Shown: positions 1 to 5,564, numbered from the stretch's first letter. The stretch: DNA of 6,282 nucleotides from an uncultured Clostridia bacterium (GCA_937915065.1 CALDMR010000017.1:1-6282); one strand, 5' to 3'. The notes: generated from the letters alone by a model not told the origin. Translations and numbers: made by a program.

Positions 1-564
1 GGGGAAATGATTGGCTTAACATGGGATGCCATCGACTTTGAGCGCCGGACGCTTACGGTAAACAAGACATTGGAGTTTCGTCACGCACAGAAAGTTTGGC
101 GTGCCGGTCCACCCAAAACTCAGCAGAGCTATCGCACCATTCCATTGACGGATAAAGCGTATGACATTCTGAAAGAGGTATGGGATAGCCGGAGCGACAG
201 AAAAGAATCCCCGCTGCTGTCGCAAACGCTGGAATATATGGACAGGCGTACCGGCGTTACTTCCCGGCTTGTGATGCGTGATCTGGTCTTTATCAACTGG
301 CGCACAGGGGAACCGGCGAAAAACAGTTCCTATGATACCCACCTCTATAAGCTTTGCGATGAAGCGGGGATCAACCGCTTTTGTATGCACGCGCTGCGCC
401 ACACCTATGCAACCCGTGCGATTGAAAGCGGAATGCAGCCGAAAGTGCTGCAAAAGCTGCTGGGGCACGCCAGCATCAAGACTACAATGGATCGATATGT
501 CCATGTGACTGATGAAACGCTGGATCAGGCGGTCAAGCAATTTCAGCTCAGCAGCGTATGTTGA
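1..564 (+). CDS. Tyrosine recombinase (integrase), C-terminal catalytic part, 5' end outside window
   Basis: Site-specific recombinase of the phage/ICE tyrosine integrase family, which cuts and rejoins DNA at att sites. The frame is already open at base 1 (Gly-Glu-Met-Ile-Gly-Leu-Thr-Trp). This matches the family segment just after catalytic Arg I, so that Arg and the core-binding and arm-binding domains lie to the left of the window. Counting from the Met at base 7, the visible catalytic set is Lys37 in PPKTQQSYR, the HxxR box (H128, R131, in HALRHTYATR), the LLGH His154, and nucleophile Tyr164 in MDRYVHV. The active site therefore looks intact, and the gene stops normally with TGA after a Cys. 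Its codon use is less GC-rich than ychF downstream, consistent with acquired DNA. It sits at the edge of the element and points outward toward ychF. The family call is secure; the type of element (ICE, prophage or other) cannot be told from here. Confidence 0.93.
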   Translation, partial: GEMIGLTWDAIDFERRTLTVNKTLEFRHAQKVWRAGPPKTQQSYRTIPLTDKAYDILKEVWDSRSDRKESPLLSQTLEYMDRRTGVTSRLVMRDLVFINWRTGEPAKNSSYDTHLYKLCDEAGINRFCMHALRHTYATRAIESGMQPKVLQKLLGHASIKTTMDRYVHVTDETLDQAVKQFQLSSVC

Positions 565-582
565 TGTAACCCAATACAAGTC

Positions 583-611
583 AATGCGTAAATGGCGTAA
601 AAATGGCGTAG
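583..611 (+). repeat. Tandem short direct repeats (AATGGCGTA-type), candidate integrase arm sites
   Basis: Three near-copies follow one another: AATGCGTAA (583-591, one base shorter), AATGGCGTAA (591-600) and AATGGCGTAG (602-611). An inverted relative, AACGCCAAAG, is at 619-628. Short direct repeats just after an integrase gene are typical of arm-type sites bound by the integrase N-terminal domain. The repeats are seen directly; the role is inferred. Confidence 0.5.
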
Positions 612-630
612 CAGCCAAAACGCCAAAGTG

Positions 631-660
631 CGAAAAGCCTTGTAAATACAGCATTTTTTA
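631..660. other. Candidate attachment-site core near the ychF ribosome binding site
   Basis: The stretch from CGAAAAGCCTTGTAAATACA to the T-run contains TGTAAATACA (641-650), whose arms TGTA/TACA are inverted around AA. Such small imperfect palindromes are typical of tyrosine recombinase crossover sites. It lies between the repeat array and the ychF Shine-Dalgarno at 660. No second copy is available within the window, so this is only a candidate. Confidence 0.3.
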
Positions 661-665
661 AGGAG
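660..665 (+). promoter_or_regulatory. Ribosome binding site of ychF with long spacing
   Basis: AAGGAG lies 12 nt before the ATG at 678, longer than the usual 6-9 nt. The start is still certain, because the protein begins MKLGIVGLPNVGKST as in the rest of the family. Confidence 0.7.
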
Positions 666-677
666 ATGTAGAGATAT

Positions 678-1808
678 ATGAAATTAGGAATCGTGGGCCT
701 GCCCAATGTGGGCAAGAGTACCCTGTTCAACGCCATTACCAACACCAAAAATGCCCAGGCGGCAAACTATCCCTTCTGCACCATCGAGCCCAACACCGGC
801 ATCGTTCCCGTGCCGGATCAGCGGCTGGACAAGCTGTGCGAAATTTGGGATCCCGACAAAAAAACCAACGCGGTCATCGAATTCGTAGATATCGCCGGCC
901 TGGTGCGGGGCGCCGCCAAGGGCGCCGGCCTGGGCAACAAATTCCTGGGCCACATCCGTGAATGCGACGCCATTGTCCATGTGGTGCGCTGCTTTGACGA
1001 CGATAATATCGTCCATGTGGTGGACGATGTGAACGTCCCCGTGGGCGTGGATCCCGAAGGCGATATCGACGCCATTGATATGGAATTGATCTTGTCCGAT
1101 CTGGAGGTGATCCAGAACCGCATCACCCGCCAGACCAAGGCCGCCAAAACCGGCAATAAAACCGCCAAGGCCGAGCTGGAGTGGCTGGAACCCCTGGCCC
1201 AGTGGCTGGGCGAGGGCAAGAGCGCCCGCACCTTTGAATTTGACGAGGATGACGAAGCCCAGGTTCTGGCCCTGCGGGAAATCGGCCTGCTGTCTGCCAA
1301 GCCCATCATCTATGCCTGCAACATGGGCGAGGACGATCTGATGAACGGCATTGAAACCAACAAATACTTCCCCCTGGTGAAGGCCCGCGCCAAAACCGAA
1401 GGCGCCGAAGCCATTCCCATCTGCGCCAAAACCGAGGAGGACATCGCTGAATACACTCCCGAGGAAAAGGCCGAGTTCCTGGCAGAAATGGGCATCGAAG
1501 CCAGCGGCCTGGACAACCTGATCGCCGCCAGCTATTCTCTGCTGGGCCTGATTTCTTTCCTGACCGACGGAAAAAAGGAATGCCGTGCCTGGACCATCAA
1601 GCGCGGCACCAAGGCCCCCCAGGCCGCAGGCAAGATCCACTCCGATTTTGAGCGCGGCTTTATCCGCGCCGAAGTCTGCAACTTTGACACACTGATGGAA
1701 TGCGGCGGCAAGATGTCCGAAGTCAAAGCCCGGGGCCTGTACCGCAGCGAAGGCAAAGAATATGTGGTGCAGGACGGCGATATCATCGAATTCCTGTTCA
1801 ATGTATAA
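678..1808 (+). CDS. ychF: Redox-regulated ATPase/GTPase YchF (Obg-family, OLA1 homologue)
   Basis: Cytosolic P-loop NTPase of the universally conserved YchF/OLA1 family. It associates with ribosomes and usually prefers ATP; roles in translation and stress response are known for the family. At 376 aa it is close to the E. coli protein (363 aa). Visible motifs are G1/Walker A GLPNVGKST (residues 7-15), the conserved YPFCTIEPN segment (31-39), G3 DIAG (71-74) followed by LVRGAAKGAGLGNKFL, and an NMGE (215-218) at the NxxE position that replaces NKxD and relaxes guanine specificity. A helical, probably coiled-coil region lies at about 135-200. The C-terminal TGS domain (about 292-376) includes AWTIKRGTKAPQAAGKIH and ends in EFLFNV as in other YchF proteins. 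The start has an AAGGAG at 660-665, 12 nt upstream, a slightly long spacing. NhaC follows 28 nt downstream and is probably co-transcribed. No convincing promoter is visible between the integrase and this gene. Confidence 0.98.
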   Translation: MKLGIVGLPNVGKSTLFNAITNTKNAQAANYPFCTIEPNTGIVPVPDQRLDKLCEIWDPDKKTNAVIEFVDIAGLVRGAAKGAGLGNKFLGHIRECDAIVHVVRCFDDDNIVHVVDDVNVPVGVDPEGDIDAIDMELILSDLEVIQNRITRQTKAAKTGNKTAKAELEWLEPLAQWLGEGKSARTFEFDEDDEAQVLALREIGLLSAKPIIYACNMGEDDLMNGIETNKYFPLVKARAKTEGAEAIPICAKTEEDIAEYTPEEKAEFLAEMGIEASGLDNLIAASYSLLGLISFLTDGKKECRAWTIKRGTKAPQAAGKIHSDFERGFIRAEVCNFDTLMECGGKMSEVKARGLYRSEGKEYVVQDGDIIEFLFNV

Positions 1809-1836
1809 AAACTGAAAAAAGAGAGAGTGAGCAGAC

Positions 1837-3585
1837 ATGAATCATGCGCTGAAACGGTTTCTGCCTTTATTTGCCGCTGTTTTTCTGATCGTTGCCCTGC
1901 TGTCCACCACTGCCTTTGCCGCCGGCAGCGGCTCTTCCAATCTGATCGACTGCCCGGACTGCGGCGGGATCGGCGCCTGTATGGAGTGCTGCGGCCTGGA
2001 TCCGGCCTGTGAAACCTGCGGCGGCGAGAACCTCTGCCCCACCTGTTCCGGCGCGGGCCAGATCGCTTCCCCCAGCCACTTTTACAATACCATCTGGGCA
2101 CTGCTGCCGCCGGTGATCGCCATCGGCCTGGCCCTCATCACCAAGGAGGTCTATTCCTCCCTGTTCATTGGTATTCTGGTGGGCGGATTGCTGTATGCCA
2201 ACTTCAGCTTTGAAGGCACTGTGCTCCATGTATTCTCCGACGGCATTGTTTCCGTTCTGGCTGACAGCTATAATGTGGGCATTCTGATTTTCCTGGTGAT
2301 CCTCGGCGCCATGGTGGCCCTGATGAACCGGGCGGGCGGCAGCGCGGCCTTCGGCCGCTGGGCCCAAACCCATATCAAAAGCCGCGTGGGAGCCCAGCTG
2401 ACCACCGTGATCCTGGGTTGTCTGATTTTTATTGACGACTATTTCAACTGCCTGACCGTGGGCTCCGTCATGCGGCCCATTGCAGATAAGCACCGCATCT
2501 CCCGGGTGAAACTGGCCTATTTGATCGACGCCACTGCCGCGCCCATCTGTATCATTGCGCCGATCTCCTCCTGGGCTGCCGCTGTGGCCGCCTTTGCAGA
2601 AGACGGGCAGGGCCTGAACCTGTTTATCCGCGCCATCCCCTTCAATTTCTATGCCCTGCTCACCATTGTAACCATGCTGGGCCTAGCGCTGCTGAAAATC
2701 GACTTTGGCCCCATGGCCCGTTATGAACGCAACGCCCTGCGGGACGGCGATTTGTTCTCCGGTTCCAACCCCTATGCCATGATGGATGAAGAAAAGCCCT
2801 CGGACAAGGGCCGTGTGCTGGATTTGGTGCTGCCTGTGGCGGCTTTGATCATCTGCTGCATCATCGGTATGATTTACTCCGGCGGCTTCTTCTCCGGCGC
2901 AGGCTTTGTGGACGCCTTCTCTGCCTCCGATGCCTCCGTCGGCCTGATGCTGGGCGCTTCGTTTGCCCTGGTGATTAGCTTCATCTATTTCCTCTGCCGC
3001 CGCACCATCAAGTTCCGCGATATGATGAGCTGCATTCCCGACGGCTTCAAGTCCATGGTGCCTGCCATTCTGATCCTGACCTTCGCCTGGAGCCTGAAGG
3101 CCATGACCGATTCTCTGGGCGCCAAATATTTCGTGGCCGACTTTGTGTACAACTATGCCACCGGCCTGCAGATGTTCCTGCCGGCCATCGTGTTCCTGAT
3201 CGGCTGCTTCCTGGCCTTTGCCACCGGCACCAGCTGGGGCACCTTCGGCATTCTGATCCCCATTGTGCAGAGCGTGTTCCCCATGGACAATCCCCTTTCC
3301 ATTGTCTGCATCTCCGCCTGCATGGCCGGCGCCGTCTGCGGCGACCACTGCTCCCCCATCTCCGATACCACGATCATGGCCTCTGCCGGCGCCCAGTGCG
3401 ACCATGTCAACCATGTGTCCACACAGCTGCCCTACGCCGTTACCGTGGCTGCGGTGACCTTTGTGAGTTATCTTATCGCAGGCTTTGTGCCCAATGCATG
3501 GATCGCCCTGCCCATCGCCATTGCGCTGATGTTGGCGGTGCTCTTCGTGCTGCGGCTGAAATTCAAAAACTCCGCAGCATCCTGA
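1837..3585 (+). CDS. NhaC-family Na+/H+ antiporter with N-terminal Cys-rich (4x CxxC) module
   Basis: Integral membrane antiporter of the NhaC family, predicted to exchange Na+ for H+ (some relatives exchange malate/lactate). It has 582 aa. The order is: signal-peptide-like hydrophobic segment (about 7-29, ending AFAAG); a Cys-rich stretch with four CxxC pairs at C39/42, C48/51, C58/61 and C67/70 plus C52; then an NhaC transporter core with many membrane segments from about 83. Diagnostic core motifs are FIDDYFNCLTVGSVMRP (198-214), the DATAAPICIIAPISSWAA segment (231-248), ATGTSWGTFG (462-471) and GDHCSPISDTT (502-512). The leader and Cys module make it longer than a simple NhaC. Pairs such as CPDCGGIG and CPTCSGAG resemble DnaJ zinc-finger repeats but are packed more tightly. 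The ribosome binding site is weak (purine-rich 1821-1829). The gene follows ychF by 28 nt and is closed by a strong terminator. The exact substrate is not proven. Confidence 0.93.
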   Translation: MNHALKRFLPLFAAVFLIVALLSTTAFAAGSGSSNLIDCPDCGGIGACMECCGLDPACETCGGENLCPTCSGAGQIASPSHFYNTIWALLPPVIAIGLALITKEVYSSLFIGILVGGLLYANFSFEGTVLHVFSDGIVSVLADSYNVGILIFLVILGAMVALMNRAGGSAAFGRWAQTHIKSRVGAQLTTVILGCLIFIDDYFNCLTVGSVMRPIADKHRISRVKLAYLIDATAAPICIIAPISSWAAAVAAFAEDGQGLNLFIRAIPFNFYALLTIVTMLGLALLKIDFGPMARYERNALRDGDLFSGSNPYAMMDEEKPSDKGRVLDLVLPVAALIICCIIGMIYSGGFFSGAGFVDAFSASDASVGLMLGASFALVISFIYFLCRRTIKFRDMMSCIPDGFKSMVPAILILTFAWSLKAMTDSLGAKYFVADFVYNYATGLQMFLPAIVFLIGCFLAFATGTSWGTFGILIPIVQSVFPMDNPLSIVCISACMAGAVCGDHCSPISDTTIMASAGAQCDHVNHVSTQLPYAVTVAAVTFVSYLIAGFVPNAWIALPIAIALMLAVLFVLRLKFKNSAAS

Positions 3586-3603
3586 CCCTCTGATGCTTAA
3601 CAC

Positions 3604-3637
3604 GACCGGAAAGCGAAATGCTTTCCGGTCTTTTTTT
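3604..3637 (+). terminator. Intrinsic terminator of the ychF-nhaC unit
   Basis: A perfect 11-bp stem, GACCGGAAAGC (3604-3614) with GCTTTCCGGTC (3620-3630), has a 5-nt loop (GAAAT) and is followed by seven T then GTTTTT. It starts 18 nt after the antiporter stop codon. Its loop-side arm GGAAAGCGAA (3608-3617) is identical to 10 bases of the operator-like palindrome at 3693-3702. Confidence 0.95.
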
Positions 3638-3643
3638 GTTTTT

Positions 3644-3656
3644 ATGGAAAGTTTGC
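3644..3656 (+). promoter_or_regulatory. Upstream operator-like half site ATGGAAAGTTTGC
   Basis: This 13-mer ends just before the -35 box. It matches 12 of 13 bases of the reverse complement of 3698-3710 (ATGGAAAGTTCGC). Two such sites flanking the core promoter are what an autorepressing XRE protein would use. Binding is inferred. Confidence 0.5.
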
Positions 3657-3684
3657 TTGACATTTTCAAATTCTGTGATATACT
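3657..3684 (+). promoter_or_regulatory. Sigma-A-type promoter of the regulator cassette
   Basis: A perfect -35 TTGACA (3657-3662) is separated by 16 nt from -10 TATACT (3679-3684). A TGA just upstream of the -10 gives an extended -10 element (TGn). Transcription would start near 3690-3692, at the edge of the palindrome ATGGAAAG/CTTTCCAT. It sits about 20 nt after the previous terminator. Confidence 0.88.
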
Positions 3685-3690
3685 CAGCAT

Positions 3691-3710
3691 ATGGAAAGCG
3701 AACTTTCCAT
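3691..3710. promoter_or_regulatory. Palindromic operator-like site / 5' UTR hairpin
   Basis: ATGGAAAG (3691-3698) and CTTTCCAT (3703-3710) are perfect inverted arms around CGAA. The site covers the predicted transcription start, so a bound protein would block initiation. In RNA the same bases would form an 8-bp hairpin with a 4-nt loop at the very 5' end of the message. The likeliest ligand is the XRE protein encoded directly downstream. Confidence 0.65.
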
Positions 3711-3715
3711 CAGAT

Positions 3716-3721
3716 AGGAGG
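3716..3721 (+). promoter_or_regulatory. Ribosome binding site fixing the XRE regulator start
   Basis: AGGAGG is 7 nt before the ATG at 3729. The open frame extends upstream to an ATG at 3618, but that start lies inside the preceding terminator and upstream of the promoter. The 3729 start is therefore the real one. Confidence 0.9.
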
Positions 3722-3728
3722 TGGCGCC

Positions 3729-3932
3729 ATGAAAAACCGGCTGGAAGAAATTCGCAAGGCCCGGGGCATCAAGCAGGAAGCTCTGGCCGAAGCCCTGGAG
3801 GTTTCCCGCCAGACCATCGGTTCCCTGGAAAACGGCCGCTATAACCCTTCCATCCTTCTGGCCTTCAAAATCGCCCGCTATTTCGATATGCGCATTGAAG
3901 ATATTTTCATTTACGAGGAGGATGCACCATGA
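3729..3932 (+). CDS. Small XRE-family HTH transcriptional regulator (67 aa)
   Basis: DNA-binding protein made almost only of one Cro/C1-type helix-turn-helix. It begins MKNRLEEIRKARGIKQEALA; the recognition helix lies at about residues 26-35 (SRQTIGSLEN), followed by GRYNPSILLAFKIARYFDMRIEDIF. This is the well-known group of 65-70-aa XRE proteins in Firmicutes, often encoded beside small membrane proteins. There is no sensor domain, so its signal must come from the partner genes, its own level or a small ligand. The start is set by AGGAGG at 3716. Its TGA overlaps the next ATG (ATGA at 3929-3932), indicating translational coupling. Inverted GGAAAG sites around its promoter suggest autoregulation. 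What else it controls is unknown. The HTH call is secure; the role is inferred. Confidence 0.95.
   Translation: MKNRLEEIRKARGIKQEALAEALEVSRQTIGSLENGRYNPSILLAFKIARYFDMRIEDIFIYEEDAP
3915..3921 (+). promoter_or_regulatory. Ribosome binding site of the 42-aa ORF
   Basis: GAGGAGG within the last codons of the XRE gene (Tyr-Glu-Glu-Asp), 7 nt before the ATG at 3929. This near-perfect signal is the main evidence that the 42-aa ORF is translated. Confidence 0.8.
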
Positions 3933-4057
3933 AAAAACAAACGCTTTACGCGGGCATTGCCTATGCGGCTGCTGGCTGCCTGTTCCTGTTGCTGAACATC
4001 GCCGTATTCCGCCATCTGGAAAAAAACTGTGACCCTATGGAGGTGTGTTATTCATGA
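3929..4057 (+). CDS. 42-aa single-pass membrane microprotein
   Basis: Short gene between the regulator and the four-pass membrane protein, not recognised as a named family. It begins MKKQTLYAGIAYAAAGCLFL. The hydrophobic span is about residues 6-27, preceded by two Lys and followed by a polar tail (RHLEKNCDPMEVCYS). A single membrane helix is thus likely. Evidence that it is real: a strong GAGGAGG at 3915-3921, 7 nt before its ATG; an ATGA overlap with the regulator stop; and a second ATGA overlap with the next start (4054-4057). The Shine-Dalgarno of the next gene (4039-4043) lies inside its last codons and dictates the Met-Glu-Val near its C-terminus. It could be a partner subunit of the following membrane protein, or a coupling ORF whose translation matters more than its product. 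Confidence 0.75.
   Translation: MKKQTLYAGIAYAAAGCLFLLLNIAVFRHLEKNCDPMEVCYS
4039..4043 (+). promoter_or_regulatory. Ribosome binding site deciding the start of the 139-aa membrane protein
   Basis: GGAGG is 10 nt before ATG 4054 and only 1 nt before the in-frame GTG at 4045. The GTG is therefore too close to be used. ATG 4054, which overlaps the preceding stop, is the likely start. Confidence 0.75.
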
Positions 4058-4473
4058 GAAAACGATTGTATCAGATCCTGACGGTTGTCGGTGTTTGTGT
4101 CATGCTGCTGGGCATTGTGCTGTATTTCCTGGCCAGCCGCGGCTGGACCATTCCCCTGGCCCGGCCCGATCTTGTGCCCTGGGGCGTCAGCTTTCTGGGC
4201 ATTATCATGATCATTTGCGGCAGCGTCGAATTATTTACCAAAAAGACCAAAGAAGAGGAAATCAACGAGCGGGACGAGCGCAACATTGCCCTCCGCAACG
4301 CCGCCATGGCCACAGCCTTTGAGGTCATGAACCTCTTTTTCGGCATCGGCCTGGTCGCCCTGGCCATGCTGGGGTACATGAACCGGGTCTCGTTCTTCAC
4401 CCTGATCATCCTTTACCTGCTGTCCAATGCGATTTATGTCCTGCGCCTGCGGCGCTTGGAAAAAGAATTTTAA
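4054..4473 (+). CDS. Four-pass membrane protein, DUF2178/DUF3796-like (139 aa)
   Basis: Predicted cytoplasmic membrane protein of unknown function. Four hydrophobic segments are visible at about residues 7-27, 43-61, 86-107 and 113-131. Between the second and third lies a charged loop, KKTKEEEINERDERNIALRN (63-82). The (N)ERDER-x-I-x-x-x-A pattern is typical of small Firmicutes/archaeal membrane proteins of the DUF2178/DUF3796 kind, which are often encoded with a short XRE regulator as here. I assign the type from this motif and the context; the exact family is uncertain. It overlaps the 42-aa ORF by ATGA. Its own stop TAA is the start of the next gene's TAAGGAG ribosome binding site, so the four genes are tightly packed. 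No catalytic residues are apparent. It could sense or relay a membrane state to the regulator, but that is inference. Confidence 0.85.
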   Translation: MRKRLYQILTVVGVCVMLLGIVLYFLASRGWTIPLARPDLVPWGVSFLGIIMIICGSVELFTKKTKEEEINERDERNIALRNAAMATAFEVMNLFFGIGLVALAMLGYMNRVSFFTLIILYLLSNAIYVLRLRRLEKEF

Positions 4474-4484
4474 GGAGTTCCCCT

Positions 4485-5528
4485 ATGAAACGTTTCGCAC
4501 CCATTGTTCCCTTTTTCTGCGCCCTGTTTGCCGCCCTGGCTCTGACCGCCTGCAGCGGCAGCGACGCCCCCTCCACCCCTCTGCCCGACGGCGAGGGACT
4601 GACCGTTCATTTCATCGACGTGGGCCAGGCCGATGCCGCCCTGGTCACCTGCGGCGGAGAAGCCATGCTCATCGACGGCGGCAACGTGGGCGATTCCGAT
4701 TTGCTTTATACCTATCTGGAAGCCCAAAACATCTCCGCTCTAAAATATGTAGTGGGCACCCATGCCCACGAAGACCATATGGGCGGCCTGCCCGGCGCCC
4801 TGCACTATGCCGCCGTAGATACCGCGTTCTGCTCCACCACAACCTCCGACACCAAATTTTTCCGGGATTTTGTATCGGCCCTGGAAGCCCAGGGCAAGGC
4901 CATCACCGTGCCGGAACTGGGCAGCCGTTACCCCCTGGGCGATGCAGAGTTTCAGTTTGTCGGCCCGGTTTACGAGGACGATGATCCCAACAACATGTCC
5001 CTGGTGCTTCGGCTGACCTACGGCAGCACATCCTTTCTCTTTACCGGCGACGCCGCCCGGGAAGAAGAGGCCGATATTCTGGAGACCGGATATGACGTGT
5101 CTGCCACCGTGCTGAAAGCCGGTCACCACGGCAGCGCCGGTTCCACCACCTATCCCTTCCTGCGCGCTGTTGCCCCCTCCTATGCCGTGATTTCCTGCGA
5201 AACGGATAATTCCTACGGCCATCCCCATCACGAAACCCTCTCCCGCTTTCGGGATGCGGATGTGACGGTATACCGCACCGATCTGCAGGGCACCGTGCTC
5301 TGCCACAGCGACGGAAAAAATCTTTCCTTCACCACCGAGAAAAATGCCGGTATCGACACGAATCCTGCCCAAACAGAAGCGGAAGGCTATATCGGAAATA
5401 TCAATTCCCATGTTTTCCACCGCACCAGCTGTTCCGGCCTGCCCGATGAGAAAAACCGCATCTACTTCTCCGGCCGCTCCGAAGCCGTGGCCGCCGGTTA
5501 CAGCCCCTGCGGCCGCTGCGAACCATAA
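4485..5528 (+). CDS. ComEC-like metallo-beta-lactamase-fold lipoprotein with Ada-like zinc module
   Basis: Secreted, membrane-anchored hydrolase of the MBL superfamily related to the C-terminal domain of ComEC/Rec2. It has 347 aa. A lipoprotein signal peptide ends in the lipobox LTAC (Cys23), followed by a short linker. The MBL domain (about 39-285) shows FIDVGQADAALV (43-54), LIDGG (62-66), the metal motif THAHEDH (H93, H95, D97, H98), TGDA (187-190), HHGS (214-217) and YGHPHHE (244-250), so all key metal-site motifs are present. Residues about 302-347 (GNINSHVFHRTSC ... EAVAAGYSPCGRCEP) resemble the zinc-binding domain of Ada, with likely ligands H312, C316, C342 and C345. ComEC-type MBL domains are nucleases or phosphodiesterases in some members; the substrate here is unknown. 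AAGGAG (4472-4477) gives 7-nt spacing to this start. It follows the membrane protein by 11 nt and is probably in the same operon. No terminator of its own is seen. Confidence 0.93.
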   Translation: MKRFAPIVPFFCALFAALALTACSGSDAPSTPLPDGEGLTVHFIDVGQADAALVTCGGEAMLIDGGNVGDSDLLYTYLEAQNISALKYVVGTHAHEDHMGGLPGALHYAAVDTAFCSTTTSDTKFFRDFVSALEAQGKAITVPELGSRYPLGDAEFQFVGPVYEDDDPNNMSLVLRLTYGSTSFLFTGDAAREEEADILETGYDVSATVLKAGHHGSAGSTTYPFLRAVAPSYAVISCETDNSYGHPHHETLSRFRDADVTVYRTDLQGTVLCHSDGKNLSFTTEKNAGIDTNPAQTEAEGYIGNINSHVFHRTSCSGLPDEKNRIYFSGRSEAVAAGYSPCGRCEP

Positions 5529-5536
5529 ATTCCCCC

Positions 5537-5564
5537 TTGACAGAGCCGTTCGGCGTGTTATAAT
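5537..5564 (+). promoter_or_regulatory. Promoter of the T-box/thrS unit
   Basis: A perfect -35 TTGACA (5537-5542), a 16-nt spacer and a perfect -10 TATAAT (5559-5564) preceded by TGT give an extended -10. Predicted transcription start is about 5570-5572, only a few nt before Stem I of the T-box. The -35 begins 8 nt after the lipoprotein stop codon. Confidence 0.93.

Larger units (their letters stand above)
1..660 (+). mobile_element. Probable right end of an integrated element (integrase plus att region)
   Basis: A tyrosine integrase gene ends at 564. It is followed by about 110 nt of short repeats and then the core chromosomal gene ychF. Integrases of this family are usually encoded next to one att end of their element, so the junction should lie between about 565 and 660. 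The exact boundary cannot be fixed without the left end or an empty site. The extent to the left is unknown. Confidence 0.55.

Noticed and set aside
16..654. 212-aa open frame on the minus strand opposite the integrase
   Set aside because: It is antisense to a gene with clear catalytic motifs, has no ribosome binding site of note and no recognisable domain.
639..659. Terminator for the integrase gene ending in the T-run 654-659
   Set aside because: The bases before the T-run do not form a stable GC-rich hairpin; only the weak TGTA/TACA arms are present.
684..1838. 384-aa open frame on the minus strand opposite ychF
   Set aside because: Low-complexity Gly/Ala/Phe/His-rich translation typical of the complement of GC-rich coding DNA; ychF on the + strand is certain.
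2683..3690. 335-aa minus-strand frame opposite nhaC
   Set aside because: His/Gly/Gln-rich shadow translation that crosses the intrinsic terminator and the promoter; no family resemblance.
3618..3728. Upstream in-frame extension of the XRE regulator (start at 3618)
   Set aside because: The start is inside the terminator hairpin and upstream of the mapped-by-eye promoter. AGGAGG sits correctly before ATG 3729.
4045..4053. GTG start for the four-pass membrane protein
   Set aside because: Only 1 nt from the GGAGG core. ATG 4054 has workable spacing and an ATGA overlap.
5471..5520. GC-rich GGCCGC/GCGGCC complementarity near the end of the lipoprotein gene as a terminator
   Set aside because: Lies inside coding sequence and has no T-run after it.
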